NCBI GenBank assembly: GCA_014656015.1
Contig: BNBP01000009.1
Span: 62,001-126,000 of the forward strand
Direction of reading: 5' to 3'
Source: Streptomyces griseoaurantiacus
Lineage (GTDB): Bacteria > Actinomycetota > Actinomycetes > Streptomycetales > Streptomycetaceae
DNA: 64,000 nucleotides
The translations under genes were made by a program, and so were the position numbers. Positions 1 through 10,100 of this stretch are shown here, piece after piece. Below the pieces are notes generated by a model. The model was not told the origin of the DNA and did no database searches. It was given only the letters and a program-made list of their open reading frames with translations. Positions within the stretch are counted from its first letter, which is position 1, and each line of letters begins with the position of its first letter.

Positions 1-1478
1 AGATGCGTCAGATCGCCGGTATGCGTGGTCTGGTGTCCAACGCCAAGAACGAGACGATCCCGCGTCCCATCAAGGCGTCCTTCCGTGAGGGCCTGTCCGT
101 GCTGGAGTACTTCATCTCCACGCACGGTGCCCGTAAGGGTCTGGCGGACACCGCCCTGCGTACGGCCGACTCGGGTTACCTCACCCGTCGTCTGGTCGAC
201 GTCTCGCAGGACGTCATCATCCGCGAGGAGGACTGCGGCACCGACCGCGGTCTGCGCCTCAAGATCGCCGAGCGCGGTGCGGACGGTGCGCTGACCAAGA
301 CGGAGGACGTCGAGACGTCCGTGTACGCGCGCTGCCTCGCCGAGGACATCGTCGTCGACGGCAAGGTGCTGGCCCCCGCCGGCACCGACCTGGGCGACGT
401 CCTGATCGAGGAGCTCGTCAAGCACGGCGTCGAGGAGGTCAAGACCCGCTCGGTCCTGACCTGTGAGTCCGCCGTCGGCACCTGCGCCATGTGCTACGGC
501 CGCTCGCTGGCCACCGGCAAGCTGGTCGACATCGGTGAGGCGGTCGGCATCATCGCCGCCCAGTCCATCGGTGAGCCCGGCACCCAGCTGACGATGCGTA
601 CCTTCCACACCGGTGGTGTGGCCGGTGACGACATCACGCAGGGTCTGCCGCGTGTCGTCGAGCTCTTCGAGGCCCGTACCCCGAAGGGTGTCGCCCCGAT
701 CTCCGAGGCCGCCGGCCGCGTGCGGATCGAGGAGACCGAGAAGACGAAGAAGATCGTCGTCACCCCGGACGACGGCAGCGACGAGACGGCGTTCCCGATC
801 TCCAAGCGTGCCCGTCTGCTGGTCTCCGAGGGCGACCACGTCGACGTGGGCCAGAAGCTCACCGTGGGTGCCACCAACCCGCACGACGTGCTGCGCATCC
901 TCGGCCAGCGCGCGGTCCAGGTCCACCTGGTCGGCGAGGTCCAGAAGGTCTACAACTCGCAGGGCGTGTCGATCCACGACAAGCACATCGAGATCATCAT
1001 CCGGCAGATGCTCCGCCGGGTGACGATCATCGAGTCCGGCGACGCGGAACTGCTGCCGGGCGAGCTCGTCGAGCGCGGCAAGTTCGAGACCGAGAACCGT
1101 CGTGTGGTCCAGGAGGGCGGTCACCCGGCCTCCGGTCGTCCGCAGCTGATGGGTATCACCAAGGCCTCGCTGGCGACGGAGTCCTGGCTGTCGGCCGCCT
1201 CCTTCCAGGAGACGACCAGGGTCCTGACGGACGCGGCGATCAACGCCAAGTCCGACAGCCTGATCGGCCTCAAGGAGAACGTCATCATCGGTAAGCTCAT
1301 CCCGGCCGGTACGGGTCTGTCCCGCTACCGCAACATCCGGGTCGAGCCGACCGAGGAGGCGAAGGCGGCGATGTACTCGGCCGTCGGTTACGACGACATC
1401 GACTACTCGCCGTTCGGCACCGGCTCCGGCCAGGCGGTGCCGCTGGAGGACTACGACTACGGTCCGTACAACCAGTAG
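1..1478 (+). CDS. rpoC: DNA-directed RNA polymerase subunit beta' (C-terminal part)
   Basis: C-terminal 491 residues of the beta' subunit of RNA polymerase; the 5' end is outside the window and the frame enters at base 3. Visible landmarks are the zinc-binding cysteine cluster [11 protein letters not shown] (about nt 470-495), the trigger-loop signature [18 protein letters not shown] (about nt 562-615), and the beta' C-terminal tail that contacts omega and the active-site wall. The ORF ends at TAG 1476-1478 with an acidic, tyrosine-rich tail ([10 protein letters not shown]). A strong hairpin follows 33 bases later. It belongs with rpoB, expected just upstream. Identity is certain; only completeness is affected. 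Confidence 0.98.
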   Translation, partial: MRQIAGMRGLVSNAKNETIPRPIKASFREGLSVLEYFISTHGARKGLADTALRTADSGYLTRRLVDVSQDVIIREEDCGTDRGLRLKIAERGADGALTKTEDVETSVYARCLAEDIVVDGKVLAPAGTDLGDVLIEELVKHGVEEVKTRSVLTCESAVGTCAMCYGRSLATGKLVDIGEAVGIIAAQSIGEPGTQLTMRTFHTGGVAGDDITQGLPRVVELFEARTPKGVAPISEAAGRVRIEETEKTKKIVVTPDDGSDETAFPISKRARLLVSEGDHVDVGQKLTVGATNPHDVLRILGQRAVQVHLVGEVQKVYNSQGVSIHDKHIEIIIRQMLRRVTIIESGDAELLPGELVERGKFETENRRVVQEGGHPASGRPQLMGITKASLATESWLSAASFQETTRVLTDAAINAKSDSLIGLKENVIIGKLIPAGTGLSRYRNIRVEPTEEAKAAMYSAVGYDDIDYSPFGTGSGQAVPLEDYDYGPYNQ

Positions 1479-1510
1479 GCGGCAGGTCCCTCGGGATCAG
1501 CAGCAGCGGG

Positions 1511-1540
1511 CGGGCGGTCACCCTTCGGGGTGGCCGCCCG
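1511..1540 (+). terminator. Terminator after rpoC
   Basis: A 13-bp stem (one G-U pair) formed by 1511-1523 and 1528-1540 with a TTCG tetraloop, 33 bases after the rpoC stop. There is no U-tract, which is usual for streptomycete terminators. Confidence 0.8.
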
Positions 1541-1670
1541 TCGGCGTGCGCGGCCCCCTCACGCGCCCCAGGGGGTCTCCGGGACCTTCTTCCCGGCAGG
1601 AGGGAACCATCGCGCTTCCGGGCGCGTTTGGAGATGATGGAGGCGTTACTGCCGCCGGGGGAGGTATTCC

Positions 1671-2198
1671 GTGACGTACCCGACACCGTGGCAGCCGTGG
1701 AGCGGGCAGAACGCGCAGCACGGCTCGTCGATGCTCGCGTCCCACGCCGATCGCGAACGGGCCGTGGACGTGCTCAGAGCGGGCTTCAGCGAGGGCCGGC
1801 TGCAGCAGGCGGAGCTGGAGAAGCGCGTCGCGCGGGCCTACGAGGCGCGCACGGTGGGGGAGCTGGGACTCCTCGTCGCCGATCTGCCGCAGGGGCCGAT
1901 GCCCGTGCAGCCCGCCGTGACACCCGTACCGCGCACCTTCCTGCCGGCGCCGGTGCCGCCGCGCAACAACGGCAAGGCCGTGGGCTCCCTGGTGTGCGGC
2001 ATCCTGACCACGATGACGGCGGGGCTGACCGGCATCCCCGCGGTGGTGCTGGGCCACACGGCCCGCAGCGAGATACGCCGTACCGGCGAGGGGGGCGACG
2101 GCTTCGCGGTCGCCGGGCTGATCCTGGGCTGGCTGTCGATCGCGGGCTGGGCCGTGTTCCTGCTCTTCGTCATCGTGGCGGCGTCGACCTACCCGTGA
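1671..2198 (+). CDS. DUF1707/DUF4190 membrane protein
   Basis: 175-residue actinobacterial membrane protein of unknown function. Residues about 24-75 ([20 protein letters not shown] and on) match the DUF1707 domain, a small helical module common at the N-terminus of streptomycete membrane proteins. Residues about 100-172 have two hydrophobic segments separated by [17 protein letters not shown], the DUF4190 pattern. The GTG start at 1671 is preceded by GGGGGAGG. It stands alone between the rpoC terminator and the rpsL promoter, on the same strand. Domain assignment is by recognition of pattern; the biochemical role is not known. Confidence 0.75.
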   Translation: MTYPTPWQPWSGQNAQHGSSMLASHADRERAVDVLRAGFSEGRLQQAELEKRVARAYEARTVGELGLLVADLPQGPMPVQPAVTPVPRTFLPAPVPPRNNGKAVGSLVCGILTTMTAGLTGIPAVVLGHTARSEIRRTGEGGDGFAVAGLILGWLSIAGWAVFLLFVIVAASTYP

Positions 2199-2368
2199 CC
2201 GGGCGGCTCGGTGCCCTCCGCGCCCTCCGTGTCTCCCTGCCCCCCCCCGTGACCCCGTGACCACCGCGCGTCCCCGCGCACTCTCGCGCGGGAGGCGGGC
2301 ACACCCTGCCTCGACCGGCGGAATCCGGGTCCCCCGAGCAGGTGGCCGGGGGCCGCGGCGGAGTTGTT

Positions 2369-2397
2369 TTGACCGCAGCCAATGAGGTAGGTACGCT
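2369..2397 (+). promoter_or_regulatory. rpsL (str operon) promoter
   Basis: TTGACC at 2369-2374, a 17-bp spacer and TACGCT at 2392-2397: a good vegetative sigma-70 (HrdB-type) promoter. The expected transcription start is about 2403-2406, giving a leader of about 185 nt before rpsL. Confidence 0.75.
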
Positions 2398-2405
2398 CAT
2401 ACCTT

Positions 2406-2591
2406 GTGCCTGGGGTGTGCCCTGGCCCTCGTGCGTGCCTGCACCCGTACGGGGAGCCGTCACCGGCCACCGCAATCTGCGCCTTTTCTGCCTCGCGGCG
2501 GGGATCTGCAGTATTCGACACACCCGACCGCGTGGGTCGGAGATGTTCCAGGTTAGCTGTACCCATCGGCACACAGAAACCGGAGAAGTAG
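2406..2591 (+). CDS. Putative rpsL leader ORF (uORF)
   Basis: 61-codon frame filling the rpsL leader. Its GTG (2406-2408) coincides with the transcription start predicted from the promoter, so it could be read as a leaderless start. Its TAG (2589-2591) overlaps the rpsL GTG by one base, an arrangement suited to translational coupling. It contains DTPDRVGR (2517-2540), which is also present in frame in the rpsJ leader ORF. Codon use is less biased than in the neighbouring genes and no family is recognised. It may be a true leader peptide or a by-product of conserved RNA structure. Confidence 0.35.
   Translation: MPGVCPGPRACLHPYGEPSPATAICAFSASRRGSAVFDTPDRVGRRCSRLAVPIGTQKPEK
2516..2540 (+). promoter_or_regulatory. 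Leader hairpin shared by rpsL and rpsJ
   Basis: 25-base element identical except at one position to 22820-22844 in the rpsJ leader. Its core CCCGACCGCGTGGGTCGG folds as CCGACC-loop-GGTCGG. It lies 50 nt before the rpsL start. Its function is inferred to be regulatory; I do not recognise it as a known ribosomal-protein leader. Confidence 0.6.
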
Positions 2592-2962
2592 TGCCTACGA
2601 TCCAGCAGCTGGTCCGGAAGGGCCGGCAGGACAAGGTCGAGAAGAACAAGACGCCCGCACTCGAGGGTTCGCCCCAGCGTCGCGGCGTCTGCACGCGTGT
2701 GTTCACGACCACCCCGAAGAAGCCGAACTCGGCCCTGCGTAAGGTCGCGCGTGTGCGTCTGACCAGCGGCATCGAGGTCACCGCTTACATTCCGGGTGAG
2801 GGACACAACCTGCAGGAGCACTCCATCGTGCTCGTGCGTGGTGGCCGTGTGAAGGACCTGCCGGGTGTTCGCTACAAGATCATCCGCGGTTCCCTCGACA
2901 CCCAGGGTGTCAAGAACCGCAAGCAGGCCCGCAGCCGCTACGGCGCCAAGAAGGAGAAGTAA
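2591..2962 (+). CDS. rpsL: 30S ribosomal protein S12
   Basis: 123-residue S12, a decoding-centre protein of the small subunit. The GTG start at 2591 is chosen because the protein then begins [12 protein letters not shown], as in the family, and GGAGAAG lies at 2582-2588; the longer in-frame extension upstream has no family support. Lys43 (TTTPKKPNS) and Lys88 (GRVKDLPG), where streptomycin-resistance substitutions commonly occur, are both wild type. First gene of the str operon; rpsG follows after 2 bases. Confidence 0.97.
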   Translation: MPTIQQLVRKGRQDKVEKNKTPALEGSPQRRGVCTRVFTTTPKKPNSALRKVARVRLTSGIEVTAYIPGEGHNLQEHSIVLVRGGRVKDLPGVRYKIIRGSLDTQGVKNRKQARSRYGAKKEK

Positions 2963-2964
2963 GA

Positions 2965-3435
2965 ATGCCTCGTAAGGGCCCCGCCCCGAAGCGTCCGGTC
3001 ATCATCGACCCGGTCTACGGCTCTCCTCTGGTGACCTCGCTGATCAACAAGGTGCTGCTGAACGGCAAGCGCTCCACCGCCGAGCGCATCGTCTACGGCG
3101 CCATGGAGGGTCTGCGTGAGAAGACGGGCAACGACCCGATCATCACGCTGAAGCGCGCGCTGGAGAACATCAAGCCGACCCTCGAGGTCAAGTCCCGCCG
3201 TGTCGGTGGCGCCACGTACCAGGTGCCGATCGAGGTCAAGCCCGGTCGCGCCAACACGCTCGCGCTGCGCTGGCTGGTCGGTTACTCCCGCGCCCGTCGC
3301 GAGAAGACCATGACCGAGCGCCTGCTCAACGAGCTCCTCGACGCCTCCAACGGCCTCGGTGCCGCGGTGAAGAAGCGCGAGGACACGCACAAGATGGCCG
3401 AGTCCAACAAGGCCTTCGCGCACTACCGCTGGTAG
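2965..3435 (+). CDS. rpsG: 30S ribosomal protein S7
   Basis: 156-residue S7, the primary binder that nucleates assembly of the 30S head by contacting the 3' domain of 16S rRNA and lying near the E site. Full family length, starting [12 protein letters not shown]. Its ribosome-binding site AAGGAGAAG lies inside the end of rpsL, so the two are translationally linked. fusA follows 39 bases downstream. Confidence 0.97.
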   Translation: MPRKGPAPKRPVIIDPVYGSPLVTSLINKVLLNGKRSTAERIVYGAMEGLREKTGNDPIITLKRALENIKPTLEVKSRRVGGATYQVPIEVKPGRANTLALRWLVGYSRARREKTMTERLLNELLDASNGLGAAVKKREDTHKMAESNKAFAHYRW

Positions 3436-3474
3436 TCGCTACCCACATCGAGACCGAGAGAAGACTGAAGCCTT

Positions 3475-5601
3475 ATGGCTACCACTTCACTTGACCTGGC
3501 CAAGGTCCGCAACATCGGGATCATGGCCCACATCGACGCGGGCAAGACGACCACCACTGAGCGGATCCTGTTCTACACCGGCGTTTCGTACAAGATCGGT
3601 GAGGTCCACGACGGCGCCGCCACGATGGACTGGATGGAGCAGGAGCAGGAGCGTGGCATCACGATCACGTCTGCTGCGACCACCTGTCACTGGCCGCTCG
3701 AGGACAACGACTACACCATCAACATCATCGACACCCCGGGGCACGTCGACTTCACCGTCGAGGTGGAGCGCTCCCTGCGCGTGCTCGACGGTGCCGTGAC
3801 GGTGTTCGACGGTGTCGCCGGTGTCGAGCCGCAGTCCGAGACGGTGTGGCGTCAGGCCGACCGTTACGGCGTGCCCCGCATCTGCTTCGTGAACAAGCTG
3901 GACCGTACCGGCGCCGAGTTCCACCGTTGCGTGGACATGATCTCGGACCGCCTGGGCGCCCAGCCGCTGGTCATGCAGCTCCCGATCGGTGCCGAGGCCG
4001 ACTTCAAGGGCGTCGTGGACCTGGTCCGCATGAAGGCGCTCGTGTGGTCCGCCGAGGCGGCCAAGGGCGAGATGTACGACACCGTCGACATCCCGGCCAG
4101 CCACACCGAGGCCGCCGAGGAGTGGCGCGGCAAGCTGGTCGAGGCCGTCGCCGAGAACGACGAAGAGATGATGGAGCTGTACCTGGAGGGCCAGGAGCCC
4201 ACCGAGGAGCAGCTGTACGCGGCGATCCGCCGCATCACCATCGCCTCCGGCAAGTCCAGCGACACCACGGTCACCCCGGTGTTCTGCGGTACCGCGTTCA
4301 AGAACAAGGGCGTCCAGCCCCTGCTCGACGCGGTCGTGCGCTACCTGCCGACCCCCCTCGACGTCGAGGCCATCGAGGGCCACGACGTCAAGGACCCCGA
4401 GGTCGTCGTCAAGCGCAAGCCGTCCGAGGACGAGCCGCTGTCGGCCCTCGCGTTCAAGATCATGAGCGACCCGCACCTCGGCAAGCTCACCTTCGTCCGC
4501 GTGTACTCCGGCCGTCTGCAGTCCGGCACCGCTGTGCTGAACTCGGTCAAGGGCCGCAAGGAGCGCATCGGCAAGATCTACCGCATGCACGCCAACAAGC
4601 GTGAGGAGATCGAGTCGGTGGGCGCCGGCGACATCGTCGCCGTCATGGGCCTGAAGCAGACCACCACCGGTGAGACGCTCGCGGACGAGAAGAACCCGGT
4701 GATCCTGGAGTCCATGGACTTCCCGGCGCCGGTCATCGAGGTCGCGATCGAGCCCAAGTCCAAGGGCGACCAGGAGAAGCTGGGTGTCGCCATCCAGCGT
4801 CTCGCGGAGGAGGACCCCTCCTTCCAGGTGCACACCAACGAGGAGACCGGCCAGACCGTCATCGGCGGTATGGGCGAGCTTCACCTCGAGGTGCTGGTCG
4901 ACCGGATGCGGCGCGAGTTCAAGGTCGAGGCCAACGTCGGCAAGCCGCAGGTCGCGTACCGTGAGACGATCCGCAAGGCCGTCGAGCGCGTGGACTACAC
5001 CCACAAGAAGCAGACCGGTGGTACCGGTCAGTTCGCCAAGGTGCAGATCGCGATCGAGCCGATCGAGGGCGGCGACGCCTCGTACGAGTTCGTGAACAAG
5101 GTCACCGGTGGCCGCATCCCGAAGGAGTACATCCCTTCGGTGGACGCCGGTGCGCAGGAGGCCATGCAGTTCGGCATCCTGGCCGGCTACGAGATGACGG
5201 GCGTCCGCGTCACGCTCATCGACGGTGGCTACCACGAGGTCGACTCCTCCGAGCTCGCCTTCAAGATCGCCGGTTCGCAGGCGTTCAAGGAGGCCGCGCG
5301 CAAGGCCAGCCCCGTGCTGCTCGAGCCGATGATGGCCGTCGAGGTCACCACGCCCGAGGACTACATGGGCGACGTGATCGGCGACATCAACTCCCGCCGT
5401 GGCCAGATCCAGGCCATGGAGGAGCGTGCCGGCGCCCGCGTCGTCAAGGGCCTGGTTCCGCTGTCGGAGATGTTCGGCTACGTCGGCGACCTCCGCAGCA
5501 AGACGTCGGGTCGCGCGAGCTACTCGATGCAGTTCGACTCCTACGCCGAGGTTCCCCGGAACGTCGCCGAGGAGATCATCGCGAAGGCCAAGGGCGAGTA
5601 A
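3475..5601 (+). CDS. fusA: Elongation factor G
   Basis: 708-residue translocase GTPase that moves tRNAs and mRNA after peptide bond formation and, with RRF, splits ribosomes. GTPase motifs are G1 AHIDAGKTT (residues 18-26), switch [10 protein letters not shown] and G4 NKLD, followed by EF-G domains II-V to the family's usual length. The start ATG at 3475 has GAGAGAAG upstream. It sits between rpsG and tuf in the str operon. A very long antisense reading frame over this gene is a GC-bias artefact. Confidence 0.98.
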   Translation: MATTSLDLAKVRNIGIMAHIDAGKTTTTERILFYTGVSYKIGEVHDGAATMDWMEQEQERGITITSAATTCHWPLEDNDYTINIIDTPGHVDFTVEVERSLRVLDGAVTVFDGVAGVEPQSETVWRQADRYGVPRICFVNKLDRTGAEFHRCVDMISDRLGAQPLVMQLPIGAEADFKGVVDLVRMKALVWSAEAAKGEMYDTVDIPASHTEAAEEWRGKLVEAVAENDEEMMELYLEGQEPTEEQLYAAIRRITIASGKSSDTTVTPVFCGTAFKNKGVQPLLDAVVRYLPTPLDVEAIEGHDVKDPEVVVKRKPSEDEPLSALAFKIMSDPHLGKLTFVRVYSGRLQSGTAVLNSVKGRKERIGKIYRMHANKREEIESVGAGDIVAVMGLKQTTTGETLADEKNPVILESMDFPAPVIEVAIEPKSKGDQEKLGVAIQRLAEEDPSFQVHTNEETGQTVIGGMGELHLEVLVDRMRREFKVEANVGKPQVAYRETIRKAVERVDYTHKKQTGGTGQFAKVQIAIEPIEGGDASYEFVNKVTGGRIPKEYIPSVDAGAQEAMQFGILAGYEMTGVRVTLIDGGYHEVDSSELAFKIAGSQAFKEAARKASPVLLEPMMAVEVTTPEDYMGDVIGDINSRRGQIQAMEERAGARVVKGLVPLSEMFGYVGDLRSKTSGRASYSMQFDSYAEVPRNVAEEIIAKAKGE

Positions 5602-5626
5602 CGCACCCCGTTCCAACGCTTTAGGC

Positions 5627-5672
5627 TTGACACCGACCGCCGGGATTCGACCGGTGAGGGAGAATCCCGGCG
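5627..5672 (+). promoter_or_regulatory. fusA-tuf intergenic element
   Basis: TTGACA at 5627-5632 resembles a -35 box, but no convincing -10 lies at 16-19 bp. Immediately downstream is a perfect 10-bp inverted repeat, CGCCGGGATT (5638-5647) and AATCCCGGCG (5663-5672), with a 15-nt loop. This is a plausible tuf-specific promoter, attenuator or processing site. From general knowledge, streptomycete tuf1 can be transcribed from its own promoter in this gap; these boxes are my inference. Confidence 0.45.
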
Positions 5673-5746
5673 GGCGGCACCCCAGCAAAGATCATCCTGG
5701 CGCCGATGAGTAAGGCGTACCAGAACCACTCCACAGGAGGACCCCA

Positions 5747-6940
5747 GTGGCGAAGGCGAAGTTCGAGCGGACTAAGCCGCACGTCAACATCGGCACCATC
5801 GGTCACATCGACCACGGTAAGACGACCCTCACGGCCGCCATTACCAAGGTGCTGCACGACGCGTACCCGGACCTGAACGAGGCCTCGGCCTTCGACCAGA
5901 TCGACAAGGCTCCTGAGGAGCGCCAGCGCGGTATCACCATCTCCATCGCGCACGTCGAGTACCAGACCGAGTCGCGTCACTACGCCCACGTCGACTGCCC
6001 CGGTCACGCGGACTACATCAAGAACATGATCACCGGTGCGGCGCAGATGGACGGCGCCATCCTGGTGGTCGCCGCCACCGACGGCCCGATGCCGCAGACC
6101 AAGGAGCACGTGCTCCTGGCCCGCCAGGTCGGCGTGCCGTACATCGTGGTCGCCCTGAACAAGGCCGACATGGTGGACGACGAGGAGATCCTGGAGCTCG
6201 TCGAGCTCGAGGTCCGTGAGCTCCTCTCCGAGTACGAGTTCCCGGGCGACGACGTTCCCGTCGTCAAGGTCTCCGCGCTGAAGGCCCTCGAGGGCGACGC
6301 GGAGTGGGGCAAGTCCGTCCTCGACCTGATGAAGGCCGTCGACGAGGCCATCCCGCAGCCCGAGCGCGACGTCGACAAGCCGTTCCTGATGCCGATCGAG
6401 GACGTCTTCACCATCACCGGTCGCGGTACGGTCGTCACCGGCCGCATCGAGCGTGGTGTCCTCAAGGTCAACGAGACCGTCGACATCGTCGGCATCAAGC
6501 AGGAGAAGACCTCCACCACGGTCACCGGTATCGAGATGTTCCGGAAGCTGCTGGACGAGGGTCAGGCCGGTGAGAACGTCGGTCTGCTGCTCCGCGGCAT
6601 CAAGCGCGAGGACGTCGAGCGCGGCCAGGTCATCATCAAGCCGGGCTCGGTCACCCCGCACACCGAGTTCGAGGCGCAGGCCTACATCCTGTCCAAGGAC
6701 GAGGGTGGCCGCCACACGCCGTTCTTCAACAACTACCGCCCGCAGTTCTACTTCCGTACGACGGACGTGACCGGCGTCGTGACCCTCCCCGAGGGCACCG
6801 AGATGGTCATGCCGGGTGACAACACCGAGATGAAGGTGGAGCTCATCCAGCCCGTCGCCATGGAGGAGGGCCTCAAGTTCGCCATCCGTGAGGGTGGCCG
6901 GACCGTCGGCGCCGGCCAGGTCACCAAGATCGTCAAGTAA
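5747..6940 (+). CDS. tuf: Elongation factor Tu
   Basis: 397-residue GTPase that carries aminoacyl-tRNA to the ribosome. G1 is GHIDHGKTT (residues 19-27) and G3 is DCPGHADY, whose histidine activates GTP hydrolysis; G4 is NKADM. All three domains are present. The GTG start at 5747 follows AGGAGG at 5736-5741. This is the str-operon copy (tuf1 position in streptomycetes) and the last gene before a strong terminator. Confidence 0.98.
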   Translation: MAKAKFERTKPHVNIGTIGHIDHGKTTLTAAITKVLHDAYPDLNEASAFDQIDKAPEERQRGITISIAHVEYQTESRHYAHVDCPGHADYIKNMITGAAQMDGAILVVAATDGPMPQTKEHVLLARQVGVPYIVVALNKADMVDDEEILELVELEVRELLSEYEFPGDDVPVVKVSALKALEGDAEWGKSVLDLMKAVDEAIPQPERDVDKPFLMPIEDVFTITGRGTVVTGRIERGVLKVNETVDIVGIKQEKTSTTVTGIEMFRKLLDEGQAGENVGLLLRGIKREDVERGQVIIKPGSVTPHTEFEAQAYILSKDEGGRHTPFFNNYRPQFYFRTTDVTGVVTLPEGTEMVMPGDNTEMKVELIQPVAMEEGLKFAIREGGRTVGAGQVTKIVK

Positions 6941-6984
6941 CTCTTGACGGCCTCGGCCTGGTAGCTCCGCTGCGAGCACCTGTG

Positions 6985-7016
6985 AGGGCCCGCACGACTT
7001 CGGTCGTGCGGGCCTT
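6985..7016 (+). terminator. Terminator of the str operon
   Basis: Perfect 12-bp GC-rich stem (6987-6998 with 7003-7014) closed by a TTCG loop, 45 bases after the tuf stop and followed by TTCG. Confidence 0.88.
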
Positions 7017-7062
7017 CGCGTTGTCCGGACCCGTTCGGCCGCCCCCGATGGCTCTCCGTCCT

Positions 7063-7111
7063 CGAAAAACTTTCGTTACGGACGGCCTATTGTTTCGGGG
7101 AATTCTCCGAA
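7063..7111 (+). promoter_or_regulatory. Two palindromes upstream of the GH115/GH10 genes
   Basis: CGAAA-AAC-TTTCG at 7063-7075 and an 18-base near-palindrome TTCGGGGAATTCTCCGAA at 7094-7111 (one mismatched pair). Both lie 60-110 bases before the GH115 start. The first resembles the CGAAA/TTTCG inverted repeats I recall from streptomycete xylanase promoters. They are candidate operators for xylan-responsive control. Confidence 0.5.
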
Positions 7112-7169
7112 CCATGATGTGGCGCGGTCGTGATCGTGTGCTCGCGGCCCGTGACGGACGGAGGAGCGC

Positions 7170-10100
7170 ATGGACAGGCATGCAGACCGGGGGCCGAGCC
7201 GCAGGGCCGTGGTGGGGGCGGGAGCGGGCGGCGCGCTGGGCCTCGGTCTGGTCGGCGGGGTGCCGGGCCTGTCCGGTACGGCACGGGCCCGGTCCGCGAC
7301 GCGGGTCGGCGGCGAGCGGCTGCGGCCTACGGACCCCGGCGCCTATGTCTCCTTCACTCCCAGGCCCGGCGCACTCGCCCTCGTGCGCGCCGGGCACGCG
7401 CTGCCGATCGCCGTCGACAGCGGCGACCACCCCGGTGTGCTGCGGGTCGCGGGCGACCTCCGGGACGACGTCGAGCGCGTCACCGGCACCCGCCCCGCCC
7501 TGGTGAGGACCGGCGGGGGCAGGCGGCCCGCCGCCCGCGAACTCGTCGTCCTCGGCACCCTCGGCCGCAGCGCCCTCGTCGACGACCTGGTGGCGCGCGG
7601 GAAGCTGGACGTCGGCGGCGTCGAGGGCAGGTGGGAGACCTCGCTGCAGACGATCGTCGAGCACCCGTTCCCCGGCGTGGACCGCGCCTTCGTGATCGCG
7701 GGCAGCGACCGGCGCGGCACCGTCTTCGGCGCCTACGACGTCAGCCTCGGCATCGGCGTCTCGCCCTGGTACTGGTGGGACGACGTCAGGCCGGTGCACC
7801 GCGAGGCCCTGTACGTCCTGCCCGGCCGGCACACCCAGGGCACCCCCGCCGTGAAGTACCGCGGCGTCTTCCTCAACGACGAGAACCCCGCGCTCGGCAC
7901 CTGGGCCCCCGGCCACTTCGGCCCCGGCAAGGCCGAGGGGCACGAGGGCGGCTTCAACGCCGACTTCTACGCCAGGGTCTTCGAGCTGCTGCTCCGGCTG
8001 AAGGCGAACTACCTGTGGCCGGCCGTGTGGGGCCGCGCCTTCGCCGAGGACGACCCGGAGAACCACGCCCGTGCCACCCGGTACGGCATCGTCATGGGCA
8101 CCTCCCACGAGGCGCCCATGATGCGCGGCATCGAGGAGTGGAACCGGCACGCGGTGGCCGCCGTCCGCGACAAGGACGGCACGATCGTCACCCCCGGGCA
8201 CGACCCGTACGGGGGAACCGGCGAGTGGTCCTTCCGCAACAACGCCGAGGCGCTGAAGAAGTACTGGGCGGACGGCATCCGGCGGATGGTCGAGCAGGAC
8301 TTCGAGGGCGTGGTCACCCTCGGCATGCGCGGCAACGGCGACACCGGCCTGCCCGACGGCGACGGCATCGACCTGATGCGGGAGATCATCGCCACCCAGC
8401 GGAAGATCCTCGCCGACGTCACCGGCAAGGACGTCACGACGATCCCCCAGGTGTGGACGCTCTACAAGGAGGTCCAGCGCTACTGGGACCGTGGCCTGCG
8501 TGCCCCCGAGGACGTGACCGTCGTCCTCACCGACGACAACTGGGGCAACATCCGCAAGCACCCCGACCCCGCGGAGCCCGCCCGTCCCGGCGGATACGGG
8601 CTGTACTACCACTTCGACTACGTGGGCGTGGGCCGCAACTACAAGTGGGTCGACACCACCTCCCTGCCGAACATGTGGGACCAGCTCCGCCAGGCGGTCG
8701 CCTACGGCAACCACGGACTGTGGGTCACCAATACGGGTGATCTCAAGGGCAACGAACTGCCCACCCAGTTCTTCCTCGACTACGCCTGGAACCCCGACCG
8801 CTGGGACCTCGACGCACTCCCCGAGTGGGAGCGCCGCTACGCCCGGCAGAACTTCGGCGAGGCCCAGGCCGGCGAGATCGCCTCGATCCTCGCCGAGTAC
8901 GCGCGGCTCCAGTCGCTGCGCAAGCCCGAACTGCTCAACCGCAGGATCACCCTCGACCCGGACAAGGACCCCACCGAGGACGAGTCCGCGATCGTCTACG
9001 ACGACCGGGCCACCCCCTTCTCGCTCACCGGGCACCGCGAGCTCGAACGCGTCACCGCCCGGTGGCGGCGGCTCGCCGAGCGGGCGGAGAAGGCCGCCCG
9101 GCGGCTGCCCGGGGCCGACCAGGACGCCTTCTTCGAACTCGTCGGCTACGAGGTCCTGGCCACCGCCAACCTCTACGCGCTGCGCGAGGCCGAGTTCACC
9201 AACCTGCTCTACGCCGCGCAGGGCCGGGCCGCCACCAACGACCTGGCGAGCAGTGCGGAGGCCCGGCTGAAGGACGACTTCGCCCTCCAGGACCGCTTCA
9301 ACACCCGGGTGGCGGGCGGCAAGTGGAAGGGCTTCCAGACTCAGCCGCACATCGACTACGGCGACGTCGAACGGTACGGGCCCAACGCGCCCTGGCAGCA
9401 GCCGGAGCTGAACAACGTGGCCATCCCCGACGTGCTCTTCCCCGCGGTCCGGCGCGTCGAGCCGCCGGACCGGGCGGAGCCCGCGGTGGCCGTCGACGGC
9501 TCCGCCGACTGGTGGCCGCACTCCGCGGAGCGGGCCGTACTGCCCGAGTTCAGCCCCCACCAGACCCGCCCCGACCAGTACATCGAGGTCTTCAACCGGG
9601 GCCGCCGGGCCTTCGACTACCGCGTCACGACCTCCGCCCGCTGGCTGCGCGTCGACCGGCCGCACGGCCGCGTCGAGCAGCAGGTGCGTCTGACCGTGTC
9701 GGTCGACTGGGCGAAGGCGCCGGAGGGCAGGAGTGAGGCGGAGCTCGTGGTGCACGGACCCGGCGGCCGGATCACCACCGTCACCGCCGTGGCCCGCCGG
9801 CCCGACCGGGACACCGCCCGCGCGCTGCGCGGCTTCGTCGAGGCGGGCGGGTACGTGGCGATCGACGCCGAGCACCACAGCCGCGCGGTCGGCGCGCACG
9901 GAGTGGGCTGGCAGCGCGTGGACGGCATCGGCCGCGACGTCGCGGGCATGACACCGGTGCCGGTCACGGCCGCGCCGCGGACCCCCGGCGGGAACGCGCC
10001 CCGCCTGGAGTACGAGGTCAGCCTGCTGACGCCGGGCGAGGTCACCGTGTGGGCGTACCTGTCACCGCGCAACCCGGCCCTGGCCCACGCGGGACTGCGG

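Noticed and set aside
2342..2590. In-frame N-terminal extension of rpsL
   Set aside because: S12 family proteins start at VPTIQQL, and the extension would cross the promoter at 2369-2397.
3487..5688. 733-codon antisense frame over fusA and similar giant frames over GH115, tuf, glmM and rplW-rplV
   Set aside because: GC-rich codon bias leaves the opposite strand without stops; the translations are Val/Leu/Asp/Gly-rich with no motifs.
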